In this document: piece after piece, positions 56,603 to 64,000 of the stretch
Layout of the letters: the number at the start of each line of letters is the position of its first letter
Numbering within the stretch: the stretch's first letter is position 1
NCBI RefSeq assembly: GCF_010983895.1
Contig: NZ_CP048836.1
Location: 2,790,001-2,854,000 of the forward strand
Direction of reading: 5' to 3'
Length of the DNA: 64,000 nt
Origin: Nitrogeniibacter mangrovi
GTDB lineage: Bacteria > Pseudomonadota > Gammaproteobacteria > Burkholderiales > Rhodocyclaceae
Notes under the pieces: model-generated
What the model was told of the DNA's origin: nothing
The model's input: only the letters and a program-made list of their open reading frames with translations
Databases searched by the model: none
Program-made: the position numbers and the translations under genes

Positions 56603-56866
56603 ATGCCTATCTACGCTTATCGCTGTGCCGATTGCGGCTTTGAAAAAGAGCATCTGCAAAAGATGAGTGATGCGCCGCTGACCGACTGCCCGTCCTGCGG
56701 CAAACCGACCTACGCGAAACAGCTCACCGCAGCCGGCTTCCAGCTCAAGGGGTCGGGCTGGTACGCCACCGATTTCAAAGGCGGAACCAGCACGGCCGCC
56801 GCTTCCAAGCCGGCGGCCGAAAGCGACAGCGGCGGCGCCTGTGGCGGCAACTGCGCCTGCCACTGA
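56603..56866 (+). CDS. FmdB-family zinc-ribbon protein
   Basis: An 87-residue protein with an N-terminal CxxC zinc ribbon (MPIYAYRCADCGFEKEHL and DCPSCGKPTYAK) and a low-complexity Ala/Ser/Gly tail ending in CGGNCACH. The family is named for formamidase regulators, but its role is usually unknown. The ATG at 56603 follows TTGGAGC. Together with the DUF502 and aspS genes it forms a conserved betaproteobacterial group. Confidence 0.93.
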   Translation: MPIYAYRCADCGFEKEHLQKMSDAPLTDCPSCGKPTYAKQLTAAGFQLKGSGWYATDFKGGTSTAAASKPAAESDSGGACGGNCACH

Positions 56867-56873
56867 GCGCTGA

Positions 56874-57506
56874 ATGAAAAAATACTTCATCACCGGGCTG
56901 CTGATCTGGATCCCGCTGGTCATCACCTTCATGGTGCTGGCCTGGATCGTCGGCACCCTCGATCGCATCCTGTTGTGGATCCCGGAGGCGTGGCAGCCAC
57001 GCGCCGTGCTGGGCGTCAACATCCCGGGCGCAGGCGTGGCGATCACCCTGCTGATCGTGTTGGTCACCGGCCTGATCGGTGCCAACGTGCTGGGCCAGCG
57101 CATCGTGCAGCTGTGGGAAGCGATCCTGGCACGCATCCCGGTGGTGAAGTCGATTTACTACGGCGTCAAGCAGGTCTCAGACACGCTTTTCTCGAGCTCC
57201 AGCCAGGCCTTCCGCAAGGCGCTGCTGGTGCAATACCCGCGCCAGGGCAGCTGGACGATCGCCTTCCTGACGGGGCGGCCGGGCGGTGACGCGGCGCGTC
57301 ATCTGCCCGGGGATTTCGTCAGCATCTACGTGCCGACCACGCCCAACCCCACCTCGGGGTTCTTCCTGATGGTCCCGCGCGCGGACGTGATCGAACTGGA
57401 CATGAGCGTCGACGAAGCGCTCAAGTACATCATTTCCATGGGCGTCGTCGCCCCGGGCAAACGCACCAGCGTCGCGCCCGTGGCCATGCCGGCGCCCGCC
57501 GAATAG
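56874..57506 (+). CDS. DUF502 membrane protein
   Basis: A 210-residue inner-membrane protein with two N-terminal hydrophobic helices (about 5-27 and 50-72) followed by a soluble domain with [19 protein letters not shown] and [16 protein letters not shown], hallmarks of DUF502. The function is not established. It starts 7 bp after fmdB and precedes aspS, a common order, so it is probably cotranscribed. Confidence 0.93.
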   Translation: MKKYFITGLLIWIPLVITFMVLAWIVGTLDRILLWIPEAWQPRAVLGVNIPGAGVAITLLIVLVTGLIGANVLGQRIVQLWEAILARIPVVKSIYYGVKQVSDTLFSSSSQAFRKALLVQYPRQGSWTIAFLTGRPGGDAARHLPGDFVSIYVPTTPNPTSGFFLMVPRADVIELDMSVDEALKYIISMGVVAPGKRTSVAPVAMPAPAE

Positions 57507-57556
57507 GCAACTGGCAACCGATCGGTTGCCCCGATATCAAGACGGAAACAGGACTC

Positions 57557-59353
57557 ATGCGAACTCACTACTGCGGCCATGTGACGGCTGCCGACCTCGA
57601 CCAGATGGTGACCCTCTGCGGCTGGGTGCACCGCCGACGCGACCATGGCGGCGTGATCTTCGTCGACCTGCGCGACCGGGAAGGCCTGGTACAGGTCGTG
57701 TGCGACCCGGACCGCCCCGAGATGTTCGCCACCGCCGAATCGGTGCGCAACGAATTCGTCCTCAAGATCACCGGCAAGGTGCGGCGGCGCCCCGCCGGTA
57801 CCGAGAACACCAGCCTCACCTCCGGAGAGATCGAGGTGTTGTGCCACCAGATCGAGGTGCTGAACCCCTCCGTGACCCCGCCGTTCCAGCTCGACGACGA
57901 GAACCTCTCGGAGACCACGCGCCTGTCCCACCGGGTCATCGACCTGCGTCGTCCGCACATGCAGCGCAACCTGATGCTGCGCTACAAGGTCAGCATGGCC
58001 TTCCGTCGCTTCCTCGACGCCAACGGCTTCGTCGACGTGGAAACGCCGATGCTCACCAAGAGCACCCCCGAAGGCGCCCGAGATTACCTGGTGCCCTCGC
58101 GCGTCCACCCGGGGCAGTTCTTCGCCTTGCCCCAGTCGCCGCAGCTGTTCAAGCAATTGCTGATGGTGGCCGGCTTCGACCGCTACTACCAGATCACCAA
58201 GTGCTTCCGCGATGAAGACCTGCGTGCCGACCGCCAGCCGGAATTCACCCAGGTCGATATCGAGACCTCCTTCATGGGCGAAGACGCCATCATGCAGCTG
58301 ATGGAATCGCTCATCCGCACTGTCTTCGCCGAAGCGCTGGAGGTTCAGCTGCCCGACCCGTTCCCGCGCATGCCCTACGCCGAAGCCATGGCGCGCTTCG
58401 GCTCCGACAAGCCCGACCTGCGGGTCACGCTGGAATTCACCGAACTGACCGACGTGATGCGGGACGTAGCCTTCAAGGTGTTTTCCGGCCCGGCCACCAG
58501 CGGTGGTCGGGTTGCCGGCCTGCTCATCCCGGGCGGTGGCGAGCTGTCGCGCGGCGAGATCGACGAGTACACCAAGTTCGTCGGCATCTACGGCGCCAAG
58601 GGGCTGGCATGGATCAAGTTCAACGACGTGGCCAAGGGCCGCGACGGCATGCAGTCGCCCATCGTCAAGAACCTCTCCGACGAAGCCCTGGCGGCCATCG
58701 TCGAGCGCTCGGGTGCCAAGGACGGCGACCTGATGTTCTTCGGCGCCGACAGCGCCAAGGTGGTCAACGACGCCCTCGGCGCGCTGCGCGTCAAGATCGG
58801 ACATGAAAAGGGCCACATGAACGGAGCCGACTGGATGCCGGTGTGGGTCACCGACTTCCCGATGTTCGAGTATGACGAGGACGACAAGCGGTGGACGGCC
58901 TGCCATCACCCGTTCACCTCGCCCAAGGACGAGCATGTGGACCTGCTCGAATCCGATCCGGGCAAGTGCCTGGCCAAGGCCTACGACATCGCCCTCAACG
59001 GCTGGGAAATCGGCGGCGGCTCGGTGCGTATCCACCGCGCCGACGTTCAGGAAAAGGTGTTCCGCGCCCTCAACATCGACGCCGAAGAGGCACAGCTGAA
59101 GTTCGGCTTCCTGCTCGATGCGCTCAAGTACGGCGCACCGCCCCACGGCGGTCTCGCCTTCGGCCTCGACCGTGTGGTCACCCTCATGACCGGCGCCGAT
59201 TCGATTCGCGACGTCATCGCCTTCCCCAAGACCCAGCGCGCCCAGTGCCTGCTGACCGACGCCCCGGGCGAAGTGGACGACAACCAGCTGCGCGATCTGC
59301 ACATCCGCCTGCGCAAGAAGGTAGAGACAGCGGTCGAAGTCGAGAAGGACTGA
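57557..59353 (+). CDS. aspS: aspartyl-tRNA synthetase
   Basis: A 598-residue class II synthetase of the bacterial type: N-terminal OB-fold (about 1-105, [23 protein letters not shown]), a catalytic core with motif 2 ([20 protein letters not shown]) and the inserted GAD domain, and motif 3 ([13 protein letters not shown]). Whether it is discriminating for tRNA-Asp alone cannot be read here. The ATG at 57557 fits the family. A terminator follows. Confidence 0.98.
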   Translation: MRTHYCGHVTAADLDQMVTLCGWVHRRRDHGGVIFVDLRDREGLVQVVCDPDRPEMFATAESVRNEFVLKITGKVRRRPAGTENTSLTSGEIEVLCHQIEVLNPSVTPPFQLDDENLSETTRLSHRVIDLRRPHMQRNLMLRYKVSMAFRRFLDANGFVDVETPMLTKSTPEGARDYLVPSRVHPGQFFALPQSPQLFKQLLMVAGFDRYYQITKCFRDEDLRADRQPEFTQVDIETSFMGEDAIMQLMESLIRTVFAEALEVQLPDPFPRMPYAEAMARFGSDKPDLRVTLEFTELTDVMRDVAFKVFSGPATSGGRVAGLLIPGGGELSRGEIDEYTKFVGIYGAKGLAWIKFNDVAKGRDGMQSPIVKNLSDEALAAIVERSGAKDGDLMFFGADSAKVVNDALGALRVKIGHEKGHMNGADWMPVWVTDFPMFEYDEDDKRWTACHHPFTSPKDEHVDLLESDPGKCLAKAYDIALNGWEIGGGSVRIHRADVQEKVFRALNIDAEEAQLKFGFLLDALKYGAPPHGGLAFGLDRVVTLMTGADSIRDVIAFPKTQRAQCLLTDAPGEVDDNQLRDLHIRLRKKVETAVEVEKD

Positions 59354-59355
59354 GG

Positions 59356-59381
59356 AAAAAGGCGGCGCGAGCCGCCTTTTT
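59356..59381 (+). terminator. rho-independent terminator after aspS
   Basis: AAAAAGGCGGC / GCGA / GCCGCCTTTTT forms a perfect 11-bp stem ending in five T, three bases after the aspS stop codon. Confidence 0.92.
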
Positions 59382-59454
59382 CTTGGCTGCCCGATTCAAG
59401 ATTGGGCCGTGCCCGGCCGAAAAAGGATCTAATGCCCCTGGCGATCCACACTGA

Positions 59455-61080
59455 ATGGCCGACCTGTCCTCCATCTCCGCGCTGCTGATCGAAGCCCACC
59501 CCAACATGCGTACGCAGCTGCGTAACATGCTTGCGGAGGTGGGCATTCAGAAGATCCAGATGGCCGTTTCCGCCGGCGCCGCGGTGCGCAAGCTGCGCGA
59601 GATGAGCTTCGACCTCATCTTGTGCGAGTACCACATCGGTGACGGTCAGGACGGCCAGCACCTGCTCGAGGATCTGCGTCACAACCACATCATCCCGCTG
59701 CGCACGCTGTTCATCATGGTCACGGGCGAGCGCCAGTACGAAAAAGTCGTCTCGGCCGCAGAACTGGCACCGAACGACTACCTGCTCAAGCCCTTCGCCG
59801 CCGACGCCTTGTTCACGCGGATCTCTCGCGCAGTGGTCAAGCGCGCCGCGTTCCTGCCCATCTACAAGCTCATCGAGGCGGACGACACCCCCGCGGCCAT
59901 CGCTGCCTGCATCGAGGCCGAAGCCACCCACCCCCAGTACCAGATCGACTTCATGCGTCTGCGCGCCGAGCTGCATGTGGCCGCCGGAGAAGCCGACGAA
60001 GCGGAGGCACTGTACACCCAGGTACTGGAGCTGCGCGCCGTGCCCTGGGCGCGGCTGGGCCTGGCCAAGGCCTTGTACATGAAGCAGCGTTTCGCCCAGG
60101 CGGAGGAACTGCTGACCGAACTGGTCGAAGAAAACGAGCACTTCATCGACGCCTACGACTGGCTCGCGCGCACCCGTGAAGCCGCCGGTGAGCTGGAACA
60201 GGCCCGCGATGTCCTGCTGCAGGCCCGGGCCGTGTCGCCGCACCGCCTGAGCCGCCTGCGCCGCCTCGGCGGCATCGCCCTCGACATGGGCGACGCCACG
60301 ACCGCCGAATCGGTGCTCGCCGAAGTGGTTCGCAAGGGCAAGTATTCCGATTTCCGCGACCCGGAGGACCACGTCTGGCTGGTACAGGCCCAGATCGGCA
60401 CCGGCAATCTCGAAGCGGCCGCCGCCACCTTGCGGGATCTGGACAAGTCCATGGGCAGTACCGAGGGCGGACGCATGTGTACCGCATTGTCCTCGGCCAT
60501 GCTGCACACCCAGGTGGGCGACGCCGACAAGGCACGCGCGGCCATCGAGGTGGCGCTGGGCGAGTCCCGCCGCCTGGGCAAGGTCTCCCTCGGGCTCAAG
60601 CAGGAACTGGCGCGCGCCTGTTTCGACAATGGTCTGGAAGATGCCGGCAAGGACGTGGTGCTCGACATCATGCGCACCGCGGAAAACCCGCGCGCGGTGG
60701 ACAAGACCCAGCAAATGCTCAAGTCCCGCGGACATGCGGAACTCGCGCAGAGCCTGCAAAAACAGGTTCACGACGAGGTGCGCAGCCTGGTGGCGACCGG
60801 TGCCGAAAAAGCCAAGGCGGGCGACTTCGACGGTGCGGTCGAGGAGATGCTCAACGCGGTCAACAAGATGCCGAACAACACCCATGTGCTGTTCAATGCC
60901 GCCCTCGCCCTGCTGCGTCACATCGAGAACTGCGGCTGGAACGAAAAATTCTCTGCCCAGGCCCGCTCCCTGATCGAACGCGTCCGGCGTCTCGACCCCG
61001 CCAATGCGCGGCTGCCTGCGCTGATCGACCTGCATCGCAAGCTGCAGGTCAAGTTCGGTATCGGGGGCGTTCACGTCTGA
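59455..61080 (+). CDS. receiver-domain protein with TPR repeats (degenerate receiver)
   Basis: A 541-residue cytoplasmic protein: N-terminal CheY-like receiver (about 5-125) followed by helical TPR-type repeats (about 140-530). In the receiver the phosphoacceptor Asp expected at the end of strand 3 is Glu (E58 in LILCEYHIGDGQDGQ), and the acidic pair near residue 13 is only E13, while the Lys in NDYLLKPFA is kept. It probably works as a phosphorylation-independent scaffold. Its start gives MADLSSIS. It lies alone between aspS and an RNase gene. Confidence 0.88.
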   Translation: MADLSSISALLIEAHPNMRTQLRNMLAEVGIQKIQMAVSAGAAVRKLREMSFDLILCEYHIGDGQDGQHLLEDLRHNHIIPLRTLFIMVTGERQYEKVVSAAELAPNDYLLKPFAADALFTRISRAVVKRAAFLPIYKLIEADDTPAAIAACIEAEATHPQYQIDFMRLRAELHVAAGEADEAEALYTQVLELRAVPWARLGLAKALYMKQRFAQAEELLTELVEENEHFIDAYDWLARTREAAGELEQARDVLLQARAVSPHRLSRLRRLGGIALDMGDATTAESVLAEVVRKGKYSDFRDPEDHVWLVQAQIGTGNLEAAAATLRDLDKSMGSTEGGRMCTALSSAMLHTQVGDADKARAAIEVALGESRRLGKVSLGLKQELARACFDNGLEDAGKDVVLDIMRTAENPRAVDKTQQMLKSRGHAELAQSLQKQVHDEVRSLVATGAEKAKAGDFDGAVEEMLNAVNKMPNNTHVLFNAALALLRHIENCGWNEKFSAQARSLIERVRRLDPANARLPALIDLHRKLQVKFGIGGVHV

Positions 61081-61124
61081 GCGACGCTTGATACACTGGG
61101 CATCCGACCGCTTCGGGTGCGACC

Positions 61125-61550
61125 GTGACCCCAATCCAACGCCTCGGATCCCTTCTCTTCGCCAGCCTGACCATGCTGGCCGGCTGCGGTGTCGACGCCG
61201 ACCACAGCGCACCGGCACCGGTCGCTCGCATCGAGCGGGCGCAGACGCCTTCCCTATCGCCGACACACCGACTCGATCTGCGCGGACTGCCCCGGGAAGC
61301 GGGCGAAGTCATCGCCCTGATCGAACGCGGTGGCCCCTTCCCCCACCCACAGGACGGCAGCGTGTTCCAGAATCGCGAACGGCGCCTGCCGCCCCGACCC
61401 CGCGGCGACTACCGCGAATACACGGTGCCCACCCCCGGAGAGCACAGTCGCGGCGCACGCCGCATCGTCACCGGCGGCCACCCCCCCGACGTGTTCTACT
61501 ACACCCCCGACCACTATCGCAGTTTCATCCGCATTCCGGAGCGTCCATGA
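61125..61550 (+). CDS. lipoprotein guanyl-specific ribonuclease (N1/T1 family)
   Basis: A 141-residue secreted protein. A lipobox (LAGC, C21) follows the signal sequence, suggesting membrane anchoring. The C-terminal about 95 residues resemble microbial ribonucleases such as RNase Sa: catalytic Glu in DYREYTVPTPG, Arg in ARRIVTGG and His in PDHYRSF. The start is GTG at 61125. The next gene, overlapping by 4 bp, encodes a barstar-type inhibitor, so this is an RNase-inhibitor pair. Confidence 0.87.
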   Translation: MTPIQRLGSLLFASLTMLAGCGVDADHSAPAPVARIERAQTPSLSPTHRLDLRGLPREAGEVIALIERGGPFPHPQDGSVFQNRERRLPPRPRGDYREYTVPTPGEHSRGARRIVTGGHPPDVFYYTPDHYRSFIRIPERP

Positions 61551-61966
61551 ACGCCGACACCGATCGCTTCATCGCCGCGGTGCTGGCCGGCGACAACGCC
61601 GTCACATCGGCCCCTGCAGCCGTCTGGCCGGCCCGCCATACGCATCCGGATTCGCTGGCGCCACATCGGGTCGACGTGCCCCTTGGCGAAGCGGCATCCA
61701 AACCCGCCATCCTCGACGCCTTCGCGCAGGCCTTCGGCATGCCCCGCTGGTTCGGCCACAACTGGGACGCACTCGAGGAATGCCTCCACGACCTGTCCTG
61801 GCGCCCCGACGGCGCCATGCTGGTCCTGGTCTCCGGGACGGCCGCCTCACGCCAGGATGCGGAGATCCTGATGGATATCCTCCGGTCCACCTGCCACCAC
61901 TGGCAGCGCGCCGGACGGCCGTTTCATGTCCTCGTCGACCCGCGCCTGCTGGCCGGGGAACCCTGA
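61547..61966 (+). CDS. barstar-family ribonuclease inhibitor
   Basis: A 139-residue cytoplasmic protein similar to barstar: FAQAFGMPRWFGHNWDALEECLHDL (about 62-86) is the conserved segment that binds the RNase active site, followed by the PDGAMLVLVSG strand and ILMDILRSTCHHW. It protects against the RNase encoded just upstream. Its ATG overlaps that gene's stop by 4 bp. nudB follows 1 bp after its stop. Confidence 0.9.
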   Translation: MNADTDRFIAAVLAGDNAVTSAPAAVWPARHTHPDSLAPHRVDVPLGEAASKPAILDAFAQAFGMPRWFGHNWDALEECLHDLSWRPDGAMLVLVSGTAASRQDAEILMDILRSTCHHWQRAGRPFHVLVDPRLLAGEP

Positions 61967-61967
61967 C

Positions 61968-62423
61968 ATGTCCCCCGACAAGCGCCCCGTCTCGGTACTC
62001 GTGGTCGTCCATACCCGAACCGGCCACACCCTGCTGCTGCGCCGCCAGCCGCCCACCCGCTTCTGGCAGTCGATCACCGGCAGTCTCGAACCCGGGGAGA
62101 CGCCACACGAGGCGGCGGTGCGAGAGCTGGCCGAAGAAACCGGCCTGATCGCCGCCTCCGCCGATCTGCATGACTGGCAGTTGCAGAACCGTTTTCCGAT
62201 CCCCCCCAAATGGGCCGCCCGCTACGCCCCCGGCGTCCGTTTCAACACCGAGCACGCCTTCAGCCTGCAGCTGCCTGCGCCCTGCGACGTGCGCCTCGCC
62301 CCGGGCGAGCACGACGCCGCCGAGTGGCTGCCGCTGCACAAGGCGATCGACCGGGCCTGGTCGTGGACCAATCGCGACCTGATGCGCCTGATCCTGGCTC
62401 AGCCAGCCGATCCGATACGCTGA
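61968..62423 (+). CDS. nudB: dihydroneopterin triphosphate diphosphatase (Nudix)
   Basis: A 151-residue Nudix hydrolase that removes pyrophosphate from dihydroneopterin triphosphate in folate synthesis. The Nudix box GSLEPGETPHEAAVRELAEE is at about 38-57, followed by TGL. FWQSITGSLE and AAEWLPLHKAI match NudB. Its ATG at 61968 directly follows barstar. In E. coli nudB also lies after aspS, supporting the assignment. Confidence 0.92.
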   Translation: MSPDKRPVSVLVVVHTRTGHTLLLRRQPPTRFWQSITGSLEPGETPHEAAVRELAEETGLIAASADLHDWQLQNRFPIPPKWAARYAPGVRFNTEHAFSLQLPAPCDVRLAPGEHDAAEWLPLHKAIDRAWSWTNRDLMRLILAQPADPIR

Positions 62424-62512
62424 CAGGACCGCAATCGCGCGCTCTTGAAATTCCGCCGGCCGACACTACATCCGTATCAGGCAACTCTGATACGCCAGTG
62501 AAGGAGGATCTC

Positions 62513-62926
62513 ATGAGCAACATCATTCGCCGCGATCCCTTCGAGGATCTGTTCCGTGGTTTCTTCGTTCGTCCGGTCGAGTTCGGCGGCAACGCCGAAG
62601 CGCCGCAGATGCGGGTGGACGTGAAGGAGAACCCCGACAGCTATACCGTGCATGCCGAACTGCCCGGTGTCGCCAAGGATGACATCCATGTGCACATCGA
62701 CGGCCCCGTGCTCTCCATCAGCGCCGAGCGCAAGGAAAGCAAGGAGCAGAAGGACGGCGAACGCGTCCTGCGCACCGAGCGCTATTACGGCAAGGTGTCG
62801 CGCAGCTTCCAGCTGGGCCAGGACATCGACGAGTCGCGCTCCAGCGCCAAGTTCACCGACGGGGTGCTCGAGTTGCAACTGCCCAAGAAGGTCGAGGTGC
62901 AGGCGAAACGGCTGACGATCGAGTAA
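62513..62926 (+). CDS. small heat-shock protein Hsp20
   Basis: A 137-residue alpha-crystallin-domain chaperone. The N-terminal segment (MSNIIRRDPFEDLFRGFF) is short, the core (about 35-125) contains YTVHAELPGVAKDDIHVHID and RSFQLGQDIDESRSSAKFTD, and the C-terminus ends in KRLTIE. It binds unfolding proteins under heat stress. A very strong ribosome site (AAGGAGGA) precedes the ATG, and a terminator follows. No ROSE element was recognised in the short leader. Confidence 0.95.
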   Translation: MSNIIRRDPFEDLFRGFFVRPVEFGGNAEAPQMRVDVKENPDSYTVHAELPGVAKDDIHVHIDGPVLSISAERKESKEQKDGERVLRTERYYGKVSRSFQLGQDIDESRSSAKFTDGVLELQLPKKVEVQAKRLTIE

Positions 62927-62948
62927 GCTCGTTCCCAGCCGAACGAAG

Positions 62949-62976
62949 GGCGACGCCTCGAGGCGTCGCCTTTTTC
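62949..62976 (+). terminator. rho-independent terminator after hsp20
   Basis: GGCGACGCC / TCGA / GGCGTCGCC is a perfect 9-bp stem (a 22-bp palindrome) followed by TTTTTC. It ends the nudB-hsp20 region transcripts. Confidence 0.92.
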
Positions 62977-63007
62977 TTTACCCTCTCGACGCCGGAGCCG
63001 TGCACCG

Positions 63008-64000
63008 ATGCCGTTTCGCCGCCTGCTGCTCGCCTGCGCCTTGATCGCGGCGCCCGCCTGTGCGGACACGCTGCGCGTCGGCCCGAACGGCCCGATCAAG
63101 CACATCCGGGACGCCGCACGCATCGCCCGCGACGGCGACATCATCGACATCGCGCCCGGCATCTACCGGGGCGATGTGGCGGTGTGGACGCAACGCCATC
63201 TGCGCATTCGCGGTCTCGGCCCCGGTGTGGTGCTCGAGGCGGCGGGCCGGTCGGCCGAAGGCAAGGCGATCTGGGTCGTCCGCGGCGGCACGATCGTCAT
63301 TGAAAACATCGAATTTCGCGGCGCGCGCGTCCCCGACGGCAACGGTGCCGGCATCCGCTTCGAACGCGGCGACCTGCGCATTCGCCGCTGCCGCTTCCTG
63401 GACAACGAAAACGGCATCCTGACCGGCAACACCCCCACCGCCCGCCTGCGCGTGGAAGACAGCGTGTTCGGCCAGGCGCCCCATCACCCGGGCAGCCTGC
63501 ACCATCTGCTCTACGTCGGCCAGATCGGCCGCTTCGAGCTGTCCGGCAGCCACCTGAGCAACGGTTTCAACGCCCATCTGGTCAAGAGCCGGGCACGCGA
63601 GAGCCTCATCACCGACAACCTGATCGACGACGGCCCGACCGGGCGCGCCAGCTACGAACTGGAATTTCCCAACAGCGGCCGCGCCACGGTGACCGGCAAC
63701 ATCATCGGCCAGTCGGCACACACGACAAATCGCATCCTCCTGCGCTACGGGGCCGAAGGCGCCATCTGGCCGGTCAACCGGCTCACCGTGGTCCACAACA
63801 CCCTGATCAGCCGCAACGGCCTGGGGCCGGCCGTGCATGTAGACGCGCCGCCCGACGCACGCCCCCAGGTCCGCATCGAGGCCAACCTGTTCGTCGGCTC
63901 GCAGCGTCTCGAGCTCGGCCCGGATGCCATCGTCCGTGACAACGCCTTCGTTCCACAAAATGCGTTCGATGATGGGCGCCCTGCCGCGACCGCCTACTGG
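63008..64000 (+). CDS. secreted right-handed beta-helix protein, 5' part
   Basis: The frame is open to the right edge, giving 331 residues with no stop. A signal peptide (about 1-20, ending PACA) is followed by a repeated strand pattern typical of parallel beta-helices (IENIEFRGARV, LRIRRCRFLDNENGILTG, ESLITDNLIDDGP, RATVTGNIIGQS, LTVVHNTLISRNG), as in polysaccharide lyases and related binding proteins. No lyase catalytic triad can be assigned. It begins after the hsp20 terminator with a moderate ribosome site. Confidence 0.85.
   Translation, partial: MPFRRLLLACALIAAPACADTLRVGPNGPIKHIRDAARIARDGDIIDIAPGIYRGDVAVWTQRHLRIRGLGPGVVLEAAGRSAEGKAIWVVRGGTIVIENIEFRGARVPDGNGAGIRFERGDLRIRRCRFLDNENGILTGNTPTARLRVEDSVFGQAPHHPGSLHHLLYVGQIGRFELSGSHLSNGFNAHLVKSRARESLITDNLIDDGPTGRASYELEFPNSGRATVTGNIIGQSAHTTNRILLRYGAEGAIWPVNRLTVVHNTLISRNGLGPAVHVDAPPDARPQVRIEANLFVGSQRLELGPDAIVRDNAFVPQNAFDDGRPAATAYW

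Noticed and set aside
59047-61266. 739-aa open frame opposite aspS end and the TPR gene
   Set aside because: It spans a strong terminator and two genes on the other strand; composition is that of an antisense shadow.

Overview
The window is GC-rich and tightly packed with genes. It looks like chromosomal DNA of a respiratory betaproteobacterium, most likely Rhodocyclales (Azoarcus/Thauera/Zoogloea-like). That assignment is an inference from gene content: gpmA-envC-ctpA, hemB-engB-cytochrome c4, pilBCD-fmdB-DUF502-aspS-nudB, many c-type cytochromes and an Anr/Dnr-like site. No tRNA, rRNA, CRISPR array, phage or complete insertion sequence was seen. Most of it is ordinary housekeeping sequence with several accessory islands.

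Layout. 0-3.1 kb: end of a deoxynucleoside kinase, panB-panC, a DGC-domain zinc protein and a CBS-pair protein. 3.1-6.8 kb: a five-gene minus-strand operon encoding cytochrome b, an SHP-type (DUF1924) oxygen-binding cytochrome c, a diheme cytochrome c (DHC), and a QseB/QseC-like two-component pair, with a QseB/PmrA-type direct repeat in its promoter. 6.8-9.3 kb: GNAT and a YeiE-like LysR regulator divergent from a YeiH-type transporter. 9.3-11.5 kb: a metal-type response regulator with no kinase, a TTACA-N4-TGTAA dyad, a small ORF, a periplasmic cytochrome c and a Spy-like protein carrying 13 GPGMMGG-type repeats. 11.6-19.4 kb: an accessory mix (YjdM, methyltransferase, LysR, DMT exporter, nitroreductase, soluble CZB chemoreceptor, CopD-like protein, GFA enzyme, small secreted proteins).

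19.4-24.6 kb: an OsmC-YcaO fusion protein flanked by REP-like elements, one with perfect 16-bp terminal inverted repeats, then pepN. 24.8-27.3 kb: a rubrerythrin / CCG-domain Fe-S protein / DUF3501 operon. 27.3-29.5 kb: TRAP permease subunits without a binding protein. 29.6-33.3 kb: phosphatase, glyA, nrdR, ribD. 33.3-37.9 kb: gpmA-envC-ctpA-unknown-moeB on the minus strand. 38-41.1 kb: ArsR, rhodanese, grxC, secB, SH3 protein, gpsA. 41.1-46.5 kb: trmL, comF, bioB-bioC-HAD nucleotidase, GNAT and hemB.

46.5-50.3 kb: engB, with a plus-strand double hairpin and T-run overlapping its 3' end (candidate CU-rich small RNA), cytochrome c4, a pentanucleotide repeat, a DUF455 protein and ffh. 50.4-59.4 kb: CcsA-like protein, CorB-like protein, pilB-pilC-pilD, fmdB, DUF502, aspS. 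59.4-64 kb: a receiver-TPR protein whose phosphoacceptor Asp is Glu, a lipoprotein guanyl-specific RNase overlapping a barstar gene, nudB, hsp20, and the start of a secreted beta-helix protein that runs off the end.

The most interesting accessory modules are the SHP/DHC/cytochrome b/two-component operon, the GPGMMGG-repeat copper-like locus, the rubrerythrin operon and the RNase/barstar pair. Gene families are recognised from sequence memory without database searches. All regulatory calls are inferences from motifs.
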